Source: Aquirickettsia sp965229725 (GTDB lineage Bacteria > Pseudomonadota > Alphaproteobacteria > Rickettsiales > Midichloriaceae). From it: 64,000 nt of DNA. The notes beneath the pieces are model-generated. The model did no database searches, was not told the DNA's origin, and saw nothing but the letters and a program-made list of their open reading frames with translations. Shown here piece by piece: positions 44,766-53,570 of this stretch. The position numbers were made by a program, and so were the translations under genes. The DNA lies in NCBI GenBank assembly GCA_965229725.1, contig OZ245923.1, positions 1 through 64,000 on the forward strand. The letters run 5' to 3'. How positions within the stretch are numbered: the first letter of the stretch is position 1; every line of letters starts with the position of its first letter.

Positions 44766-47249
44766 TTATTCTTCCTCACCGTTTTCCAAATCATTAGGCA
44801 TTTCTTGCTGCTCATTTTCTAATATGTCAAATATTGAAGTTGAATCTAATGATTCCGGTGGTGACATAATATTACCTGCAACTTTTGCATTTAATTGATC
44901 ATTTGCATAAATAGATTCAGGGAGATTGTTTTTAAAATTCTCAAGGATATATTTTTTATCCTGAAGAAAATCTTTTTCTTCAGTTATATCTCCTGTTTCT
45001 TGATCAATATAATTTTTACTAATCGAATCTGGTACTTCAAATTCTCTATCTGGAATAAAGTTTAAATTTTTTAAAAAATCAATAAAAATTGGCAATGGAA
45101 TATTGGAGCCTGCTGCATATTTCCCCATATCTTTAGGGATATCATATCCCACAAATATACCAATTGTTACGTCTGGAGTCATCCCAATAAACCATGTGTC
45201 AAAGCTATTATTTGTTGTTCCAGTTTTTCCTGCAATAGTTCTTTTTAGTACCTTAGCTCTTCGAGCTGAGCCCCTTTGCACCACACCTTCAAGTAGTGAA
45301 AGAATTTGGTAGTTAGCTCCATCATCAGTTACTTTTTTGCCCAAAAATCCAATTTCAGGATATAATCTTTGCCCATTTACTTCTTCTTGTGGATAAGTAG
45401 GAGAATTATTTTTGTGATATAGATCTTTGGGTGCATATAATAATTTTCCATGCCTATTATATACGCTGTCTATTAATTTTGGCTGCTTCATCACACCATT
45501 ATTTGCAATGCTTGCATAAGCATTAGTCATTTTAAGCAATGTAGTTTCGTATGCACCTAGTGCCATAGAATAATTCGGTTTAATACTTGAATTATAAATT
45601 AGATATCTCTTAGCTACCTCAGCTAATTTTTCTAGACCTATGCCCAAGACTAGCCTTAATGTAGATAGATTTCTGGATTTTTCAAATGCAGTTCTTACTG
45701 TTATCAATCCATAATACTTATCTGAATAATTTTTTGGTTTCCAAATTGGCATGCCATTTCCTAAATCTATCTCAAGCGGCTCATCTAAAACTAATGTATT
45801 AGGTGGTATATTTTGCTCAAAAGCTGCGAGGTATAAGAATGGCTTAAAAGCTGAGCCAGGTTGCCTTTGAGCCTGAGTTACTCTATTGAATTTACTTTGG
45901 TTGTAGTCGTATCCACCAACTAATGCTAAAATTTTACCAGATATGTTTTCAATAACTACCATGCCTCCGTTAATTTCTGGTATTTGTTCCAGTGTATATT
46001 GTCCACTTACGCCCTCATCAAGTAACACAACATCTCCAAGTGAAAATTTTTGCTTTAGCTGAATTGCTAAGGGTGTATTTTTATTTAAAATCCATTCAAG
46101 GGATAAATTTGATAACTTGATCTCCTTTTCATTCTGTAGCGTTACATTGAGGCTATCTTTATTTATTTTTGTAATAACTCCCAATAAGTAATTATCATGA
46201 TAATTATTTTTAGCAACTTTTTTTAAATTTGAGATAATGTCATTTTTTATATCAATTTTTGCTAATGCGCCTCTCCATCCTCTTTTTTTATCATAATTTT
46301 TTAACCCTTTTCGTAATGAATTTTGTGCGGTAGTTTGCAAGTCCAAATTTATATTAGTGTTTACGGTCAGGCCCTTTGAGTAAACGTCTTTTTCATCAAA
46401 CAAATCCAGCAATTCTGATTTAACAGCACCTGTATAATAATTTTCATACTGATTGTTTCTGATTGGAGAATTACTAAGCTGTATTGGAGAATTTATAGCA
46501 TCTGCTCTCTCCTTGAAAGTTATAAATCCTTCTTCTTCCATTCTTTGTATTGCCCAGTTTCTACGCTCTAAAGCTCGGTCATAATTTTTATAGGGATTTA
46601 AAGTAGAGGGAGCTTTTGGTAATGAGGCCAATAGTGCAGCTTCTTCAATATTAATTTTATCTAGGCTTTTGCCAAAATAATTATAAGCTGCAACATAAAT
46701 TCCATAAGAATGGTGCCCAAGATATATTTGATTTAGGTATATCTCCAATATTTTCTCTTTAGAAAATGAGTTACTCACTCTGTAGGCTAGAATTGCCTCT
46801 TTTAATTTTCTAACAAAGCTTCTTTCATTAGTTAAGAAAAATCCTTTAACAACTTGTTGAGTGATAGTAGAGCCGCCTACTAATCTTTTATTCCTTCCTA
46901 TATTTAAAATATTTTGTAGAGATGCGCGCAAAATACTTGTTAAATCAACACCTTGATGCTCAAAAAAATTTTTATCCTCAGCAGCTATAAATGCATTAAT
47001 AATGACCTTGGGTATCTTATCATATCTAACATACACTCTCTTTTCTGATGCATATTCATCTAAAATTTCACCTTTTGGATCATATAACCTAGTAATTCCA
47101 GATGGCATGTAACCTGATAATTCTTCATAATCAGGAATATCTTGAAAAAAATTTGCAAAAAATAATAGGCTTAAGAAGCCTAGAGCAATAATGAAAGCAA
47201 AAATAATAAAAAATGTAAAAATCAGCTTATTTGTAAATTTACTCATCAA
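44766..47249 (-). CDS. mrcA: Penicillin-binding protein 1A (transglycosylase/transpeptidase)
   Basis: Builds and cross-links peptidoglycan. 827 residues: N-terminal membrane helix (about 9-32), a glycosyltransferase domain with catalytic EDKNFFEHQGVD and GGSTITQQVVK, then a transpeptidase domain with SxxK in GSAFKPFLYLAAFE, SRN and GKTGTTNNSFDTW. A low-complexity acidic tail ends the protein. An intact class A PBP argues that the organism makes a real cell wall. Confidence 0.97.
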   Translation of the reverse strand: MMSKFTNKLIFTFFIIFAFIIALGFLSLLFFANFFQDIPDYEELSGYMPSGITRLYDPKGEILDEYASEKRVYVRYDKIPKVIINAFIAAEDKNFFEHQGVDLTSILRASLQNILNIGRNKRLVGGSTITQQVVKGFFLTNERSFVRKLKEAILAYRVSNSFSKEKILEIYLNQIYLGHHSYGIYVAAYNYFGKSLDKINIEEAALLASLPKAPSTLNPYKNYDRALERRNWAIQRMEEEGFITFKERADAINSPIQLSNSPIRNNQYENYYTGAVKSELLDLFDEKDVYSKGLTVNTNINLDLQTTAQNSLRKGLKNYDKKRGWRGALAKIDIKNDIISNLKKVAKNNYHDNYLLGVITKINKDSLNVTLQNEKEIKLSNLSLEWILNKNTPLAIQLKQKFSLGDVVLLDEGVSGQYTLEQIPEINGGMVVIENISGKILALVGGYDYNQSKFNRVTQAQRQPGSAFKPFLYLAAFEQNIPPNTLVLDEPLEIDLGNGMPIWKPKNYSDKYYGLITVRTAFEKSRNLSTLRLVLGIGLEKLAEVAKRYLIYNSSIKPNYSMALGAYETTLLKMTNAYASIANNGVMKQPKLIDSVYNRHGKLLYAPKDLYHKNNSPTYPQEEVNGQRLYPEIGFLGKKVTDDGANYQILSLLEGVVQRGSARRAKVLKRTIAGKTGTTNNSFDTWFIGMTPDVTIGIFVGYDIPKDMGKYAAGSNIPLPIFIDFLKNLNFIPDREFEVPDSISKNYIDQETGDITEEKDFLQDKKYILENFKNNLPESIYANDQLNAKVAGNIMSPPESLDSTSIFDILENEQQEMPNDLENGEEE

Positions 47250-47346
47250 AAAAATATAGTATTGCTAGTGTTTGTTTTTAACATTTCTTTTTTAATTTTA
47301 AAGAAAAATTTGATGTAAGATAAGTTTTTATTAAAATTTACTATCT

Positions 47347-47483
47347 ACACTTTCAGCGCATCCTGATGAGTAGTGGGAAGGTTTGCTTGATGATAAGGAT
47401 GCGCTAAATACGTGGCCACACGTTCAGCTACTTTTCATAACGGTATCATATCAAAGCTGTCTGCGCAACCTTTAGTTTTTTGT
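47347..47483. repeat. Structured repeat, copy 1
   Basis: Begins ACACTTTCAGCGCATCC. AGCGCATCCT (47355-47364) and AGGATGCGCT (47396-47405) form a perfect 10-bp stem around a 31-base loop. Similarity to copy 2 is nearly complete over the first 70 bases and weaker to about 47483 (GCGCAACCTTTAGTTTT). Confidence 0.8.
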
Positions 47484-47613
47484 TTCAATCGTAGGCTGCA
47501 TATACTATATATAATGTAATTGAAGAGCCTGGACACTATCTCTTACTGAAAAAGAAATTATGTAATTAATGGCATGTTATATTTAATAATTCGGAAATTT
47601 TAATAAAATGTTT

Positions 47614-47744
47614 TACATTTTCAGCGCATCCTAATGAGTAGTGGGAAGGTTTGCTTGATGATAAGGATGCGCTAAACATGCGGCCACTCCTACTTTGTAT
47701 CTATAGTATCACATCTAAATCATGTACGCAACTCCTAGTTTTAC
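47614..47744. repeat. Structured repeat, copy 2
   Basis: Same unit 268 bp further on, same orientation. The 10-bp stem (47623-47632 with 47664-47673) is unchanged, and the loop differs from copy 1 by only one base (GATGAG against AATGAG). The weaker 3' half ends CGCAACTCCTAGTTTT. Confidence 0.8.
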
Positions 47745-47863
47745 TTTCTACCATAAGAAGTATAATAAGCTAACTTTGCTTGCTTCTATGTTTTTATTAA
47801 AAATTTATTTACTTCATTTTTGCAAACCACTATAATTTGGCAAAATGAATTAATGGTTGCACG

Positions 47864-49219
47864 ATGTTTTCTTCATTAGGTGAGAATTTTATAAAAACCT
47901 TTGATAAAATTAAGCGTAAAGGTACGATATCGCAAGATGATTTGGATATAGCTTTACGTGAAATAAGAGTAGCAATGCTTGAAGCTGACGTTGCATTAGG
48001 CGTTACAAAGGAGTTTATTTCTAATATAAAAGCCAAAGCTATTGGAGAAGAAATTGTCAATAGCGTAACTCCTGGGCAAATGATAGTGAAAATTGTTCAC
48101 GATGAGTTAAAAAATATTTTAGGAGCAGAGGAACAAGATATAAATTTAAAAATATCACCTCCTGCAATAATAATGTTAGTTGGGTTACAAGGTGTTGGCA
48201 AAACAACAACTGCTGCCAAATTAGCGGTATATTTAAGAAAAAAATATAAGAAAAAAGTGTTACTTGCATCGTTAGATACATATAGACCAGCTGCCCAAGA
48301 GCAACTTGCAACTCTTGGCAAGCAAATCTCAATTACTACCCTGCCTATTATTCATGAGCAACTTCCCCTTGATATAGCCAAAAGAGCAATAGAAGAAGGA
48401 AAAGCAGGATCATTTGACTTAATAATTTTGGATACTGCAGGTAGGTTGCATTCTGATGAAAAGTTAATCGATGAAATCATCTCTATAAAACGCATAGCTA
48501 ATCCCATTGAAACTTTACTAGTAGCGGATTCCATGGCGGGGCAAGACGCAGTTAATAGCGCTAAAAAATTTCATAACTCTATAAAATTAACAGGGGTAAT
48601 ATTAACAAGAATTGATGGTGATTCAAGAGGTGGAGCAGCACTAAGCATAAAATATGTTACAGGGTGTCCAATTAAATTTATTGGGCACGGCGAAAAAATA
48701 TCTGATTTAGAAAAATTCTATCCAGAAAGGGCAGCATCAAGGATTCTTGATATGGGAGATGTTGTTACTTTGGTTGAAAAGGCTATAGATACAGTAAGCG
48801 AAGAGGAGGTTGAGCAATTAACCAGGAAAATGCAAAAGGGTAATTTCGACATGGAGGATTTGAGGAAGCAGCTCAATAATTTGAAAAAAATGGGAGGTAT
48901 ATCTTCAATAATGGGGATGTTACCAGGCTTCAAAGGGATAAAACAAGCTTTGGGCTCAGATAAATTCGACAAGAGCATTATAAAGAGACAAGAAGCTATA
49001 ATAGATTCTATGACGAAAAAAGAAAAAAGATATCCAAAAATAATGAATGCATCAAGAAAAGCTAGAGTAGCCAAGGGAGCTGGGGTCACTGTTCAAGATA
49101 TTAATAAATTGTTGAAGCAATTTTTGGAAATGCAAAAAATGATGAAAAAAGTAGGAAAATTTGACGAAAAGAATTTAAGAAACTTTGGAAACATGATAGA
49201 TAATAAATATAAAAATTAA
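47864..49219 (+). CDS. ffh: Signal recognition particle protein Ffh
   Basis: SRP54 homologue that delivers nascent membrane proteins. 451 residues: N domain, GTPase G domain (GLQGVGKTTTAAKLA, DTYRPAAQEQL, DTAGRLHSD, TRIDGDSRGG), and a methionine-rich M domain (MGMLPGFKGIKQ, then SRKARVAKGAG). The SRP RNA gene is not recognisable nearby. Confidence 0.98.
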   Translation: MFSSLGENFIKTFDKIKRKGTISQDDLDIALREIRVAMLEADVALGVTKEFISNIKAKAIGEEIVNSVTPGQMIVKIVHDELKNILGAEEQDINLKISPPAIIMLVGLQGVGKTTTAAKLAVYLRKKYKKKVLLASLDTYRPAAQEQLATLGKQISITTLPIIHEQLPLDIAKRAIEEGKAGSFDLIILDTAGRLHSDEKLIDEIISIKRIANPIETLLVADSMAGQDAVNSAKKFHNSIKLTGVILTRIDGDSRGGAALSIKYVTGCPIKFIGHGEKISDLEKFYPERAASRILDMGDVVTLVEKAIDTVSEEEVEQLTRKMQKGNFDMEDLRKQLNNLKKMGGISSIMGMLPGFKGIKQALGSDKFDKSIIKRQEAIIDSMTKKEKRYPKIMNASRKARVAKGAGVTVQDINKLLKQFLEMQKMMKKVGKFDEKNLRNFGNMIDNKYKN

Positions 49220-49224
49220 ATTTT

Positions 49225-49791
49225 ATGAAAAATCTGAAGGATAATGAAAAAATAAAGAAGCTATCTGAGGCCTTAAGAAAAAACCTAAAGAGAAGGAAAA
49301 TAAACGGTAAAAAAGATAATAATGAGAAAGGTATGAAAAATAAATCTATCAAGTTAGCTATGATATTAATTTTATCAGGCATGCTAGTATCCTGTGGTAA
49401 AAAAACAGAAAGAGTTGGGTATTTTTTAAGTAATGAAAAGCTAGGTGCTATAAAAGTTAACCAAACCTCTGAAAGAAATCTCTTGGAAGCTTTAGGAGAG
49501 CCTACTGCAAAATCAAGTTTTGGTCCAAAGACTTACTATTATATGGAACGCCAATATGAACAGGTTGCATTTTTTCAGCCAAAATTAAAGGAGCAAAAAA
49601 TTGTGGCCATAGAATTGGATTCAAAAGATATAATCAAAAACATTACCATGTACGATGCAAAAGATGCAAATATTTTGAATTATGACTCTGATCAAATTAC
49701 AATAAAAGGCAATAAAATTGGGGTGCTAGAACAATTTGTAAGCAATATAGGGAAATTTAGTTCTAAAGCACAGAAAGGTAGTGCAAACTAA
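49225..49791 (+). CDS. bamE: BamE-type (SmpA/OmlA) lipoprotein with unusual N-terminal extension
   Basis: Subunit of the outer-membrane assembly machine. From ATG 49333 (Shine-Dalgarno GAGAAAGG) it is a 152-residue lipoprotein with signal and lipobox LVSC, followed by a SmpA/OmlA domain (SERNLLEALGEPTAKSSFG, then YYYMERQYEQVAFFQP). The frame is also open for 36 residues before it, starting at ATG 49225, five bases after ffh: a basic helix KIKKLSEALRKNLKRRK that resembles a small stand-alone alphaproteobacterial protein. Either two starts are used or a small gene has fused with bamE. The longer form would hide the signal peptide. Confidence 0.85.
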   Translation: MKNLKDNEKIKKLSEALRKNLKRRKINGKKDNNEKGMKNKSIKLAMILILSGMLVSCGKKTERVGYFLSNEKLGAIKVNQTSERNLLEALGEPTAKSSFGPKTYYYMERQYEQVAFFQPKLKEQKIVAIELDSKDIIKNITMYDAKDANILNYDSDQITIKGNKIGVLEQFVSNIGKFSSKAQKGSAN

Positions 49792-49824
49792 TTTTTAAAC
49801 TAGTGCAGTACTATCGTCATAACA

Positions 49825-50388
49825 ATGATTATTATATTTAGTAAAAATAATTACCTGGAACAAGCTCTAAGGAATTTTAAAATATATCAAAACTTAAAAA
49901 TCAAAACAACTCAAGATGAAAATCAATTAAAGGGAAGGGATAGAATTTGCATATTAGATGAAATGGGAGTTTTTAACAATCAATGTCAAATTTCTATTAC
50001 CTTATCAAAGGTAGGAACCCCAGATTTAAAAAAACCTTTTCACATCTCAAGTTTAAATATTCTGATTATCAAATGTTTAACAAGACTTAATAACTATATA
50101 TTTCTAAATAAATTTTCTTTTTTATATAATGAAAGATTATTAATAAATAATGATGATAAAGTTATTAAATTAACTGAAAAAGAGGCAAGTCTGTTAAATT
50201 TTATTTTAAAAAGTCCAAATTTTACTATAGATAAAAATGAGGCTCTTGATAAATTATGGCAATATAATATTGACTCAGAAACATCAACTCTTGAAACGCA
50301 TATTTACCTTTTAAAAGCAAAATTCAAAAAGCTAGGCTTTGAAGATGCATTATCAATTCAAAAAGATAAAATGAATTTTAATATATAA
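49825..50388 (+). CDS. OmpR-type winged-helix regulator with degenerate receiver
   Basis: 187 residues. The C-terminal half is an OmpR/PhoB DNA-binding domain (LTEKEASLLNFILKS, then LDKLWQYNIDSETSTLETHIYLLKAKFKK). The N-terminal half has receiver-like beginnings (MIIIFSKNNYLEQAL, then RICILDEMG) but is short and lacks the usual aspartate pocket, so phosphorylation is unlikely. It lies 52 bp before fliK. OmpR-type flagellar regulators (FtcR, Rem) occur in other alphaproteobacteria, so a flagellar role is possible. Confidence 0.75.
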   Translation: MIIIFSKNNYLEQALRNFKIYQNLKIKTTQDENQLKGRDRICILDEMGVFNNQCQISITLSKVGTPDLKKPFHISSLNILIIKCLTRLNNYIFLNKFSFLYNERLLINNDDKVIKLTEKEASLLNFILKSPNFTIDKNEALDKLWQYNIDSETSTLETHIYLLKAKFKKLGFEDALSIQKDKMNFNI

Positions 50389-50439
50389 ATTTGGTATGTT
50401 AATTGCTGTATACGCTTGTGGACATTATAAATGTATTAA

Positions 50440-51642
50440 ATGACAGACATAGATATACAAATAAATCAGCCAATAACTACACGTGGCACTCAGAAATCTT
50501 GTAACCCCTCGGATGGTGAGCAAAGCAAGAGCACTAATTTTGATGATATATTGCAAAGTATATCTACTGAATATGAGGAAAAGGTTGAGTCAACAAGTGA
50601 TAATAATAATAGTCAAAACATCTCAGCCAGTTGCGATGCTACAAATACTGATGAAGTTACAATAGAAGAATATTTGCAAATTGTGCCTAAGCAAATTACT
50701 ATAGACACCAGAATTCAAAATGACTTAAGCCTTTTAACTTTGGATGAAAATATCCCAATCGTTGATGGAAGTGAGGCACAAGATACTTGCAAACTAGCCG
50801 AACTAGATTTTTTTTGCTCCCCTATCCAATTGTCATATGAAGCTTGTGAGCAAACTGAGGAAAGTAATGACGCTGAGTTATTGCAAGCAAAAATAGAGGA
50901 TACCGAATTTACTGGTGATGATGTTAGGTTCATCGGAATAGGGAAAAAAGTTGAAACAGACTTTCCAAAAATACAATTAAAATATTCAGAATCAGAAGTA
51001 TATGTCCAAAATAAGATAAATACTTATGATGTTTTGCCATTTATTTCACCTGAGGTTGATACAAAAGGTATAAGAGGTACAGAATTTGTTGATTTGAGTT
51101 CTAAATTTAGTGAAAATCTATCTGATGCAGATTATAGATATGGGCATAATGCTTACTATAATAGTACAAAATCAATTACGAGCGCTAGGATGAATTTTTC
51201 CTTGGATAGCATAGGGAATAAATTGATTAATCAAGTTAATTTTTTAATATCTGCCACAGCTGATCAAAAGGATAATAATACCATAGTACAATTAGAACCT
51301 GCAGAACTAGGTAAAATTGAAATAATAGTAAATAATCAAGGAAAAGAGAGAAATATCATTGTCAATTCTGATAAAATATCCACATTTGAGCTTTTAAAAA
51401 AGCATAGTGATGAATTTTTAAGTAGTGTTAAATCAAGTGATTCTGAAAATGGCATTTCAACTAATCTCACTTTTAATTATAAAGATTTGAGTCAAAATAA
51501 TCAGGCTGAAGATCAGTCACAAAAGGGACGAGTATCAGTTGAAGGAAAAAATAACACTGTATTAAACGGAGTTGCAGAGCATAAAATGTCACTTATATTT
51601 ATGCCATTTGATGTTGACAAAAATGTAGACGTATGGGTATAG
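50440..51642 (+). CDS. fliK: Flagellar hook-length control protein FliK
   Basis: 400 residues. The long N-terminal part is polar, acidic and poorly conserved, as in the family. The C-terminal domain carries the FliK core (TIVQLEPAELGKIEIIVNN, then NSDKISTFELLKKHSDEFL). It sets hook length and switches the export apparatus. It stands 31 bp before flgD, the hook cap gene. Flagellar genes are uncommon in Rickettsiales. Confidence 0.88.
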   Translation: MTDIDIQINQPITTRGTQKSCNPSDGEQSKSTNFDDILQSISTEYEEKVESTSDNNNSQNISASCDATNTDEVTIEEYLQIVPKQITIDTRIQNDLSLLTLDENIPIVDGSEAQDTCKLAELDFFCSPIQLSYEACEQTEESNDAELLQAKIEDTEFTGDDVRFIGIGKKVETDFPKIQLKYSESEVYVQNKINTYDVLPFISPEVDTKGIRGTEFVDLSSKFSENLSDADYRYGHNAYYNSTKSITSARMNFSLDSIGNKLINQVNFLISATADQKDNNTIVQLEPAELGKIEIIVNNQGKERNIIVNSDKISTFELLKKHSDEFLSSVKSSDSENGISTNLTFNYKDLSQNNQAEDQSQKGRVSVEGKNNTVLNGVAEHKMSLIFMPFDVDKNVDVWV

Positions 51643-51673
51643 TTAGGTCATATAACGGTTTTAAGTTTGCTTT

Positions 51674-52489
51674 ATGTCTGGGGTAGAATCATCAAAATTA
51701 AGTCCAAGTTCTTCTGACAACGGTACAGTTGACAAAATTGCAAAAGAAAGAAAGGCTTTAGCAGAAGAAAAGCAACGCTTCATGAGCTTTTTTGTGGAAT
51801 CTTTAAAGGGGCAAGATCCAACTGCACCTACGGATCATTCCCAAGTAATTAACACCATGCTATCATATCAAAATACAACTAACTTGATGGATATTAAAGG
51901 ATTATTGTACGATTCATTTAATGAAAATAACGAAACGAAATTATCCAGTAGTTCTCGTCATATTGGTCAAGGAGTGATAATTAAGGGTAATGATATTGAT
52001 CTTATGGAATCGGAAGAGGATGGTAAAAAAGTTTTGAAAGCGGAGATGACCTATCAGTTAGAAGATAAAGCGAAAAATGTAAAAATTTTAATTAAAGATA
52101 GAAATGATGTAGTAATTGCAGAGATAGAAAATGCTGCAAAAAATAAAGGAATGAATACATTTACATGGGATGGTAAGCTAACTAAGGATGGATCTGATGC
52201 AGAAATAGCCAAGCTAGGCAAATATACCTATGAAGTAGTTGCTACTGACGCAAGTGGCAATAACATGAAAGTAGTCACCTACAGTGGTACTAAAGACACT
52301 ATAGACAAAGTCTTTCTGGATTATAAAGGTTCACCTGTATTTAGTTCAGGAGATAAACAATTTTATCAAGATCAAATTTTTGGCTATCAAGCTGGCAATG
52401 ATGTCGGTGGCAATAACTTATCAAATTTAAAAAAGTATGGAATAAAAGACTTAGCCGCAGAATCTTTTACTACACATATCAAAACATAA
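51674..52489 (+). CDS. flgD: Flagellar hook assembly (cap) protein FlgD
   Basis: 271 residues. The N-terminal FlgD signature FVESLKGQDPTAPTDHSQVI and YQNTTNLMDIKGLL is followed by a beta domain of FlgD type (NTFTWDGKLTKDGSDAEIAK, then GKYTYEVVATDASG). It caps the growing hook. No other flagellar gene follows; the next genes are on the other strand. Confidence 0.95.
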   Translation: MSGVESSKLSPSSSDNGTVDKIAKERKALAEEKQRFMSFFVESLKGQDPTAPTDHSQVINTMLSYQNTTNLMDIKGLLYDSFNENNETKLSSSSRHIGQGVIIKGNDIDLMESEEDGKKVLKAEMTYQLEDKAKNVKILIKDRNDVVIAEIENAAKNKGMNTFTWDGKLTKDGSDAEIAKLGKYTYEVVATDASGNNMKVVTYSGTKDTIDKVFLDYKGSPVFSSGDKQFYQDQIFGYQAGNDVGGNNLSNLKKYGIKDLAAESFTTHIKT

Positions 52490-52600
52490 TATCAGTTTAA
52501 AATAGTTTTCTCCTCCAAAGACGATTGACCTCAATATAATATTGGCGCTCGAAGCTTTAGTCTACAAAGGCAATGCTGGATTCTTAAATTGCAACTATCT

Positions 52601-53563
52601 TTATTGTGCGACTTTAATATATGAACTTTTTCTTAGATTTTTAATAAAATTCTTTAAATTTAAGTTCAATTTTTGATTATAAAGTATATTTCTAACTTCA
52701 TCCTTACTAAGTTGTTTTTGCACAGTACTTAATTTTTTGATATCACTAATTTTTAAGATAATGATACTATCATTTGTTTCAATAGGCTTGCTTATGGCAC
52801 CAACATTAAAAGCATTGTCGAATGAATCACTAATACTATTTGATAAATCAGCTACCTTAACCCAGCCAATAAATCCATTATTTAAGGAAGTTTTACCTTG
52901 TGAAAATTGTTTTACCAAATTTTCATAAGGTTCTCCTTCATTCAGCGATAAGTAAATGCGAGTTAGGGTTTTTTCAAGATTCTCATGGCTAGCTCTATCC
53001 TTATATAGGACTATTTCACTAAGCTTAAGTTCTGTGGCGGGATTTATCTGTGATAATTTATTAAAGTTTTTAGAGATGGCCTTTAAATTATCTGCTACTT
53101 CTTGCTTTGAAACATAGGTCTCTGATTCTATTTGATACTCAATTAGTTTTTTTAATAAAAGTTGTGATTTTATGTAATTGAGTAGACTCTGCTTAGTTAT
53201 CTTAAATTTTTTAGCTAATTCATCCAAGCTATTTAGTCCACGATCACTCACTATATTATTGACGTATTGATCTACATGCTTCTCTGAAATTGAAATGTTA
53301 TTCCTTCTAGCTATTTGGGATAATAATTTTTCATCAATCATTGATTGGATGATATCAGTTTTTTGATTAGCATTAATTTTTATGTTATTTAAAGATTCTA
53401 ATAGTTGAATTCTATTTTTTAGTTCGAATGAAGTAATAATTTCTTCATTAACATAAGCAACAATTGTATCCTGGTGTGAGTGGGCAAAAGTAGTGCTAAA
53501 TAGTATTATCGATGCAATAAGCGATTTGCTGATTAGAATAGTAAATTTTTTCCTTATATTCAT
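52601..53563 (-). CDS. surA: SurA-like periplasmic chaperone/peptidyl-prolyl isomerase
   Basis: 320 residues with a signal peptide (about 1-27) and an N-terminal SurA domain (YVNEEIITSFELKNRI, then IDEKLLSQIARRNNIS). One parvulin-like domain follows (SEIVLYKDRASHENLEK, then KTSLNNGFIGWVKVADL). It aids outer-membrane protein folding. It follows lptD by seven bases in the classical lptD-surA order. Confidence 0.9.
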   Translation of the reverse strand: MNIRKKFTILISKSLIASIILFSTTFAHSHQDTIVAYVNEEIITSFELKNRIQLLESLNNIKINANQKTDIIQSMIDEKLLSQIARRNNISISEKHVDQYVNNIVSDRGLNSLDELAKKFKITKQSLLNYIKSQLLLKKLIEYQIESETYVSKQEVADNLKAISKNFNKLSQINPATELKLSEIVLYKDRASHENLEKTLTRIYLSLNEGEPYENLVKQFSQGKTSLNNGFIGWVKVADLSNSISDSFDNAFNVGAISKPIETNDSIIILKISDIKKLSTVQKQLSKDEVRNILYNQKLNLNLKNFIKNLRKSSYIKVAQ

Positions 53564-53570
53564 AATTGTA

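Larger units (their letters stand above)
47250..47863. other. 614-bp non-coding stretch with two structured repeats
   Basis: No open frame worth calling. The stretch is dominated by two diverged copies of a unit of about 135-150 bp (from 47347 and 47614). The rest is AT-rich and must include the ffh promoter. No SRP RNA, tRNA or other known RNA is recognisable. Confidence 0.7.

Noticed and set aside
47362..47400. CTGATGAG in the non-coding repeat, like a hammerhead ribozyme core
   Set aside because: The matching CGAAAC arm is missing and the second copy has CTAATGAG, which would break the core.
47250..47863. SRP (4.5S) RNA gene next to ffh
   Set aside because: The conserved GGAAGCAGC-type loop sequences are absent; GGGAAGG alone is not enough.
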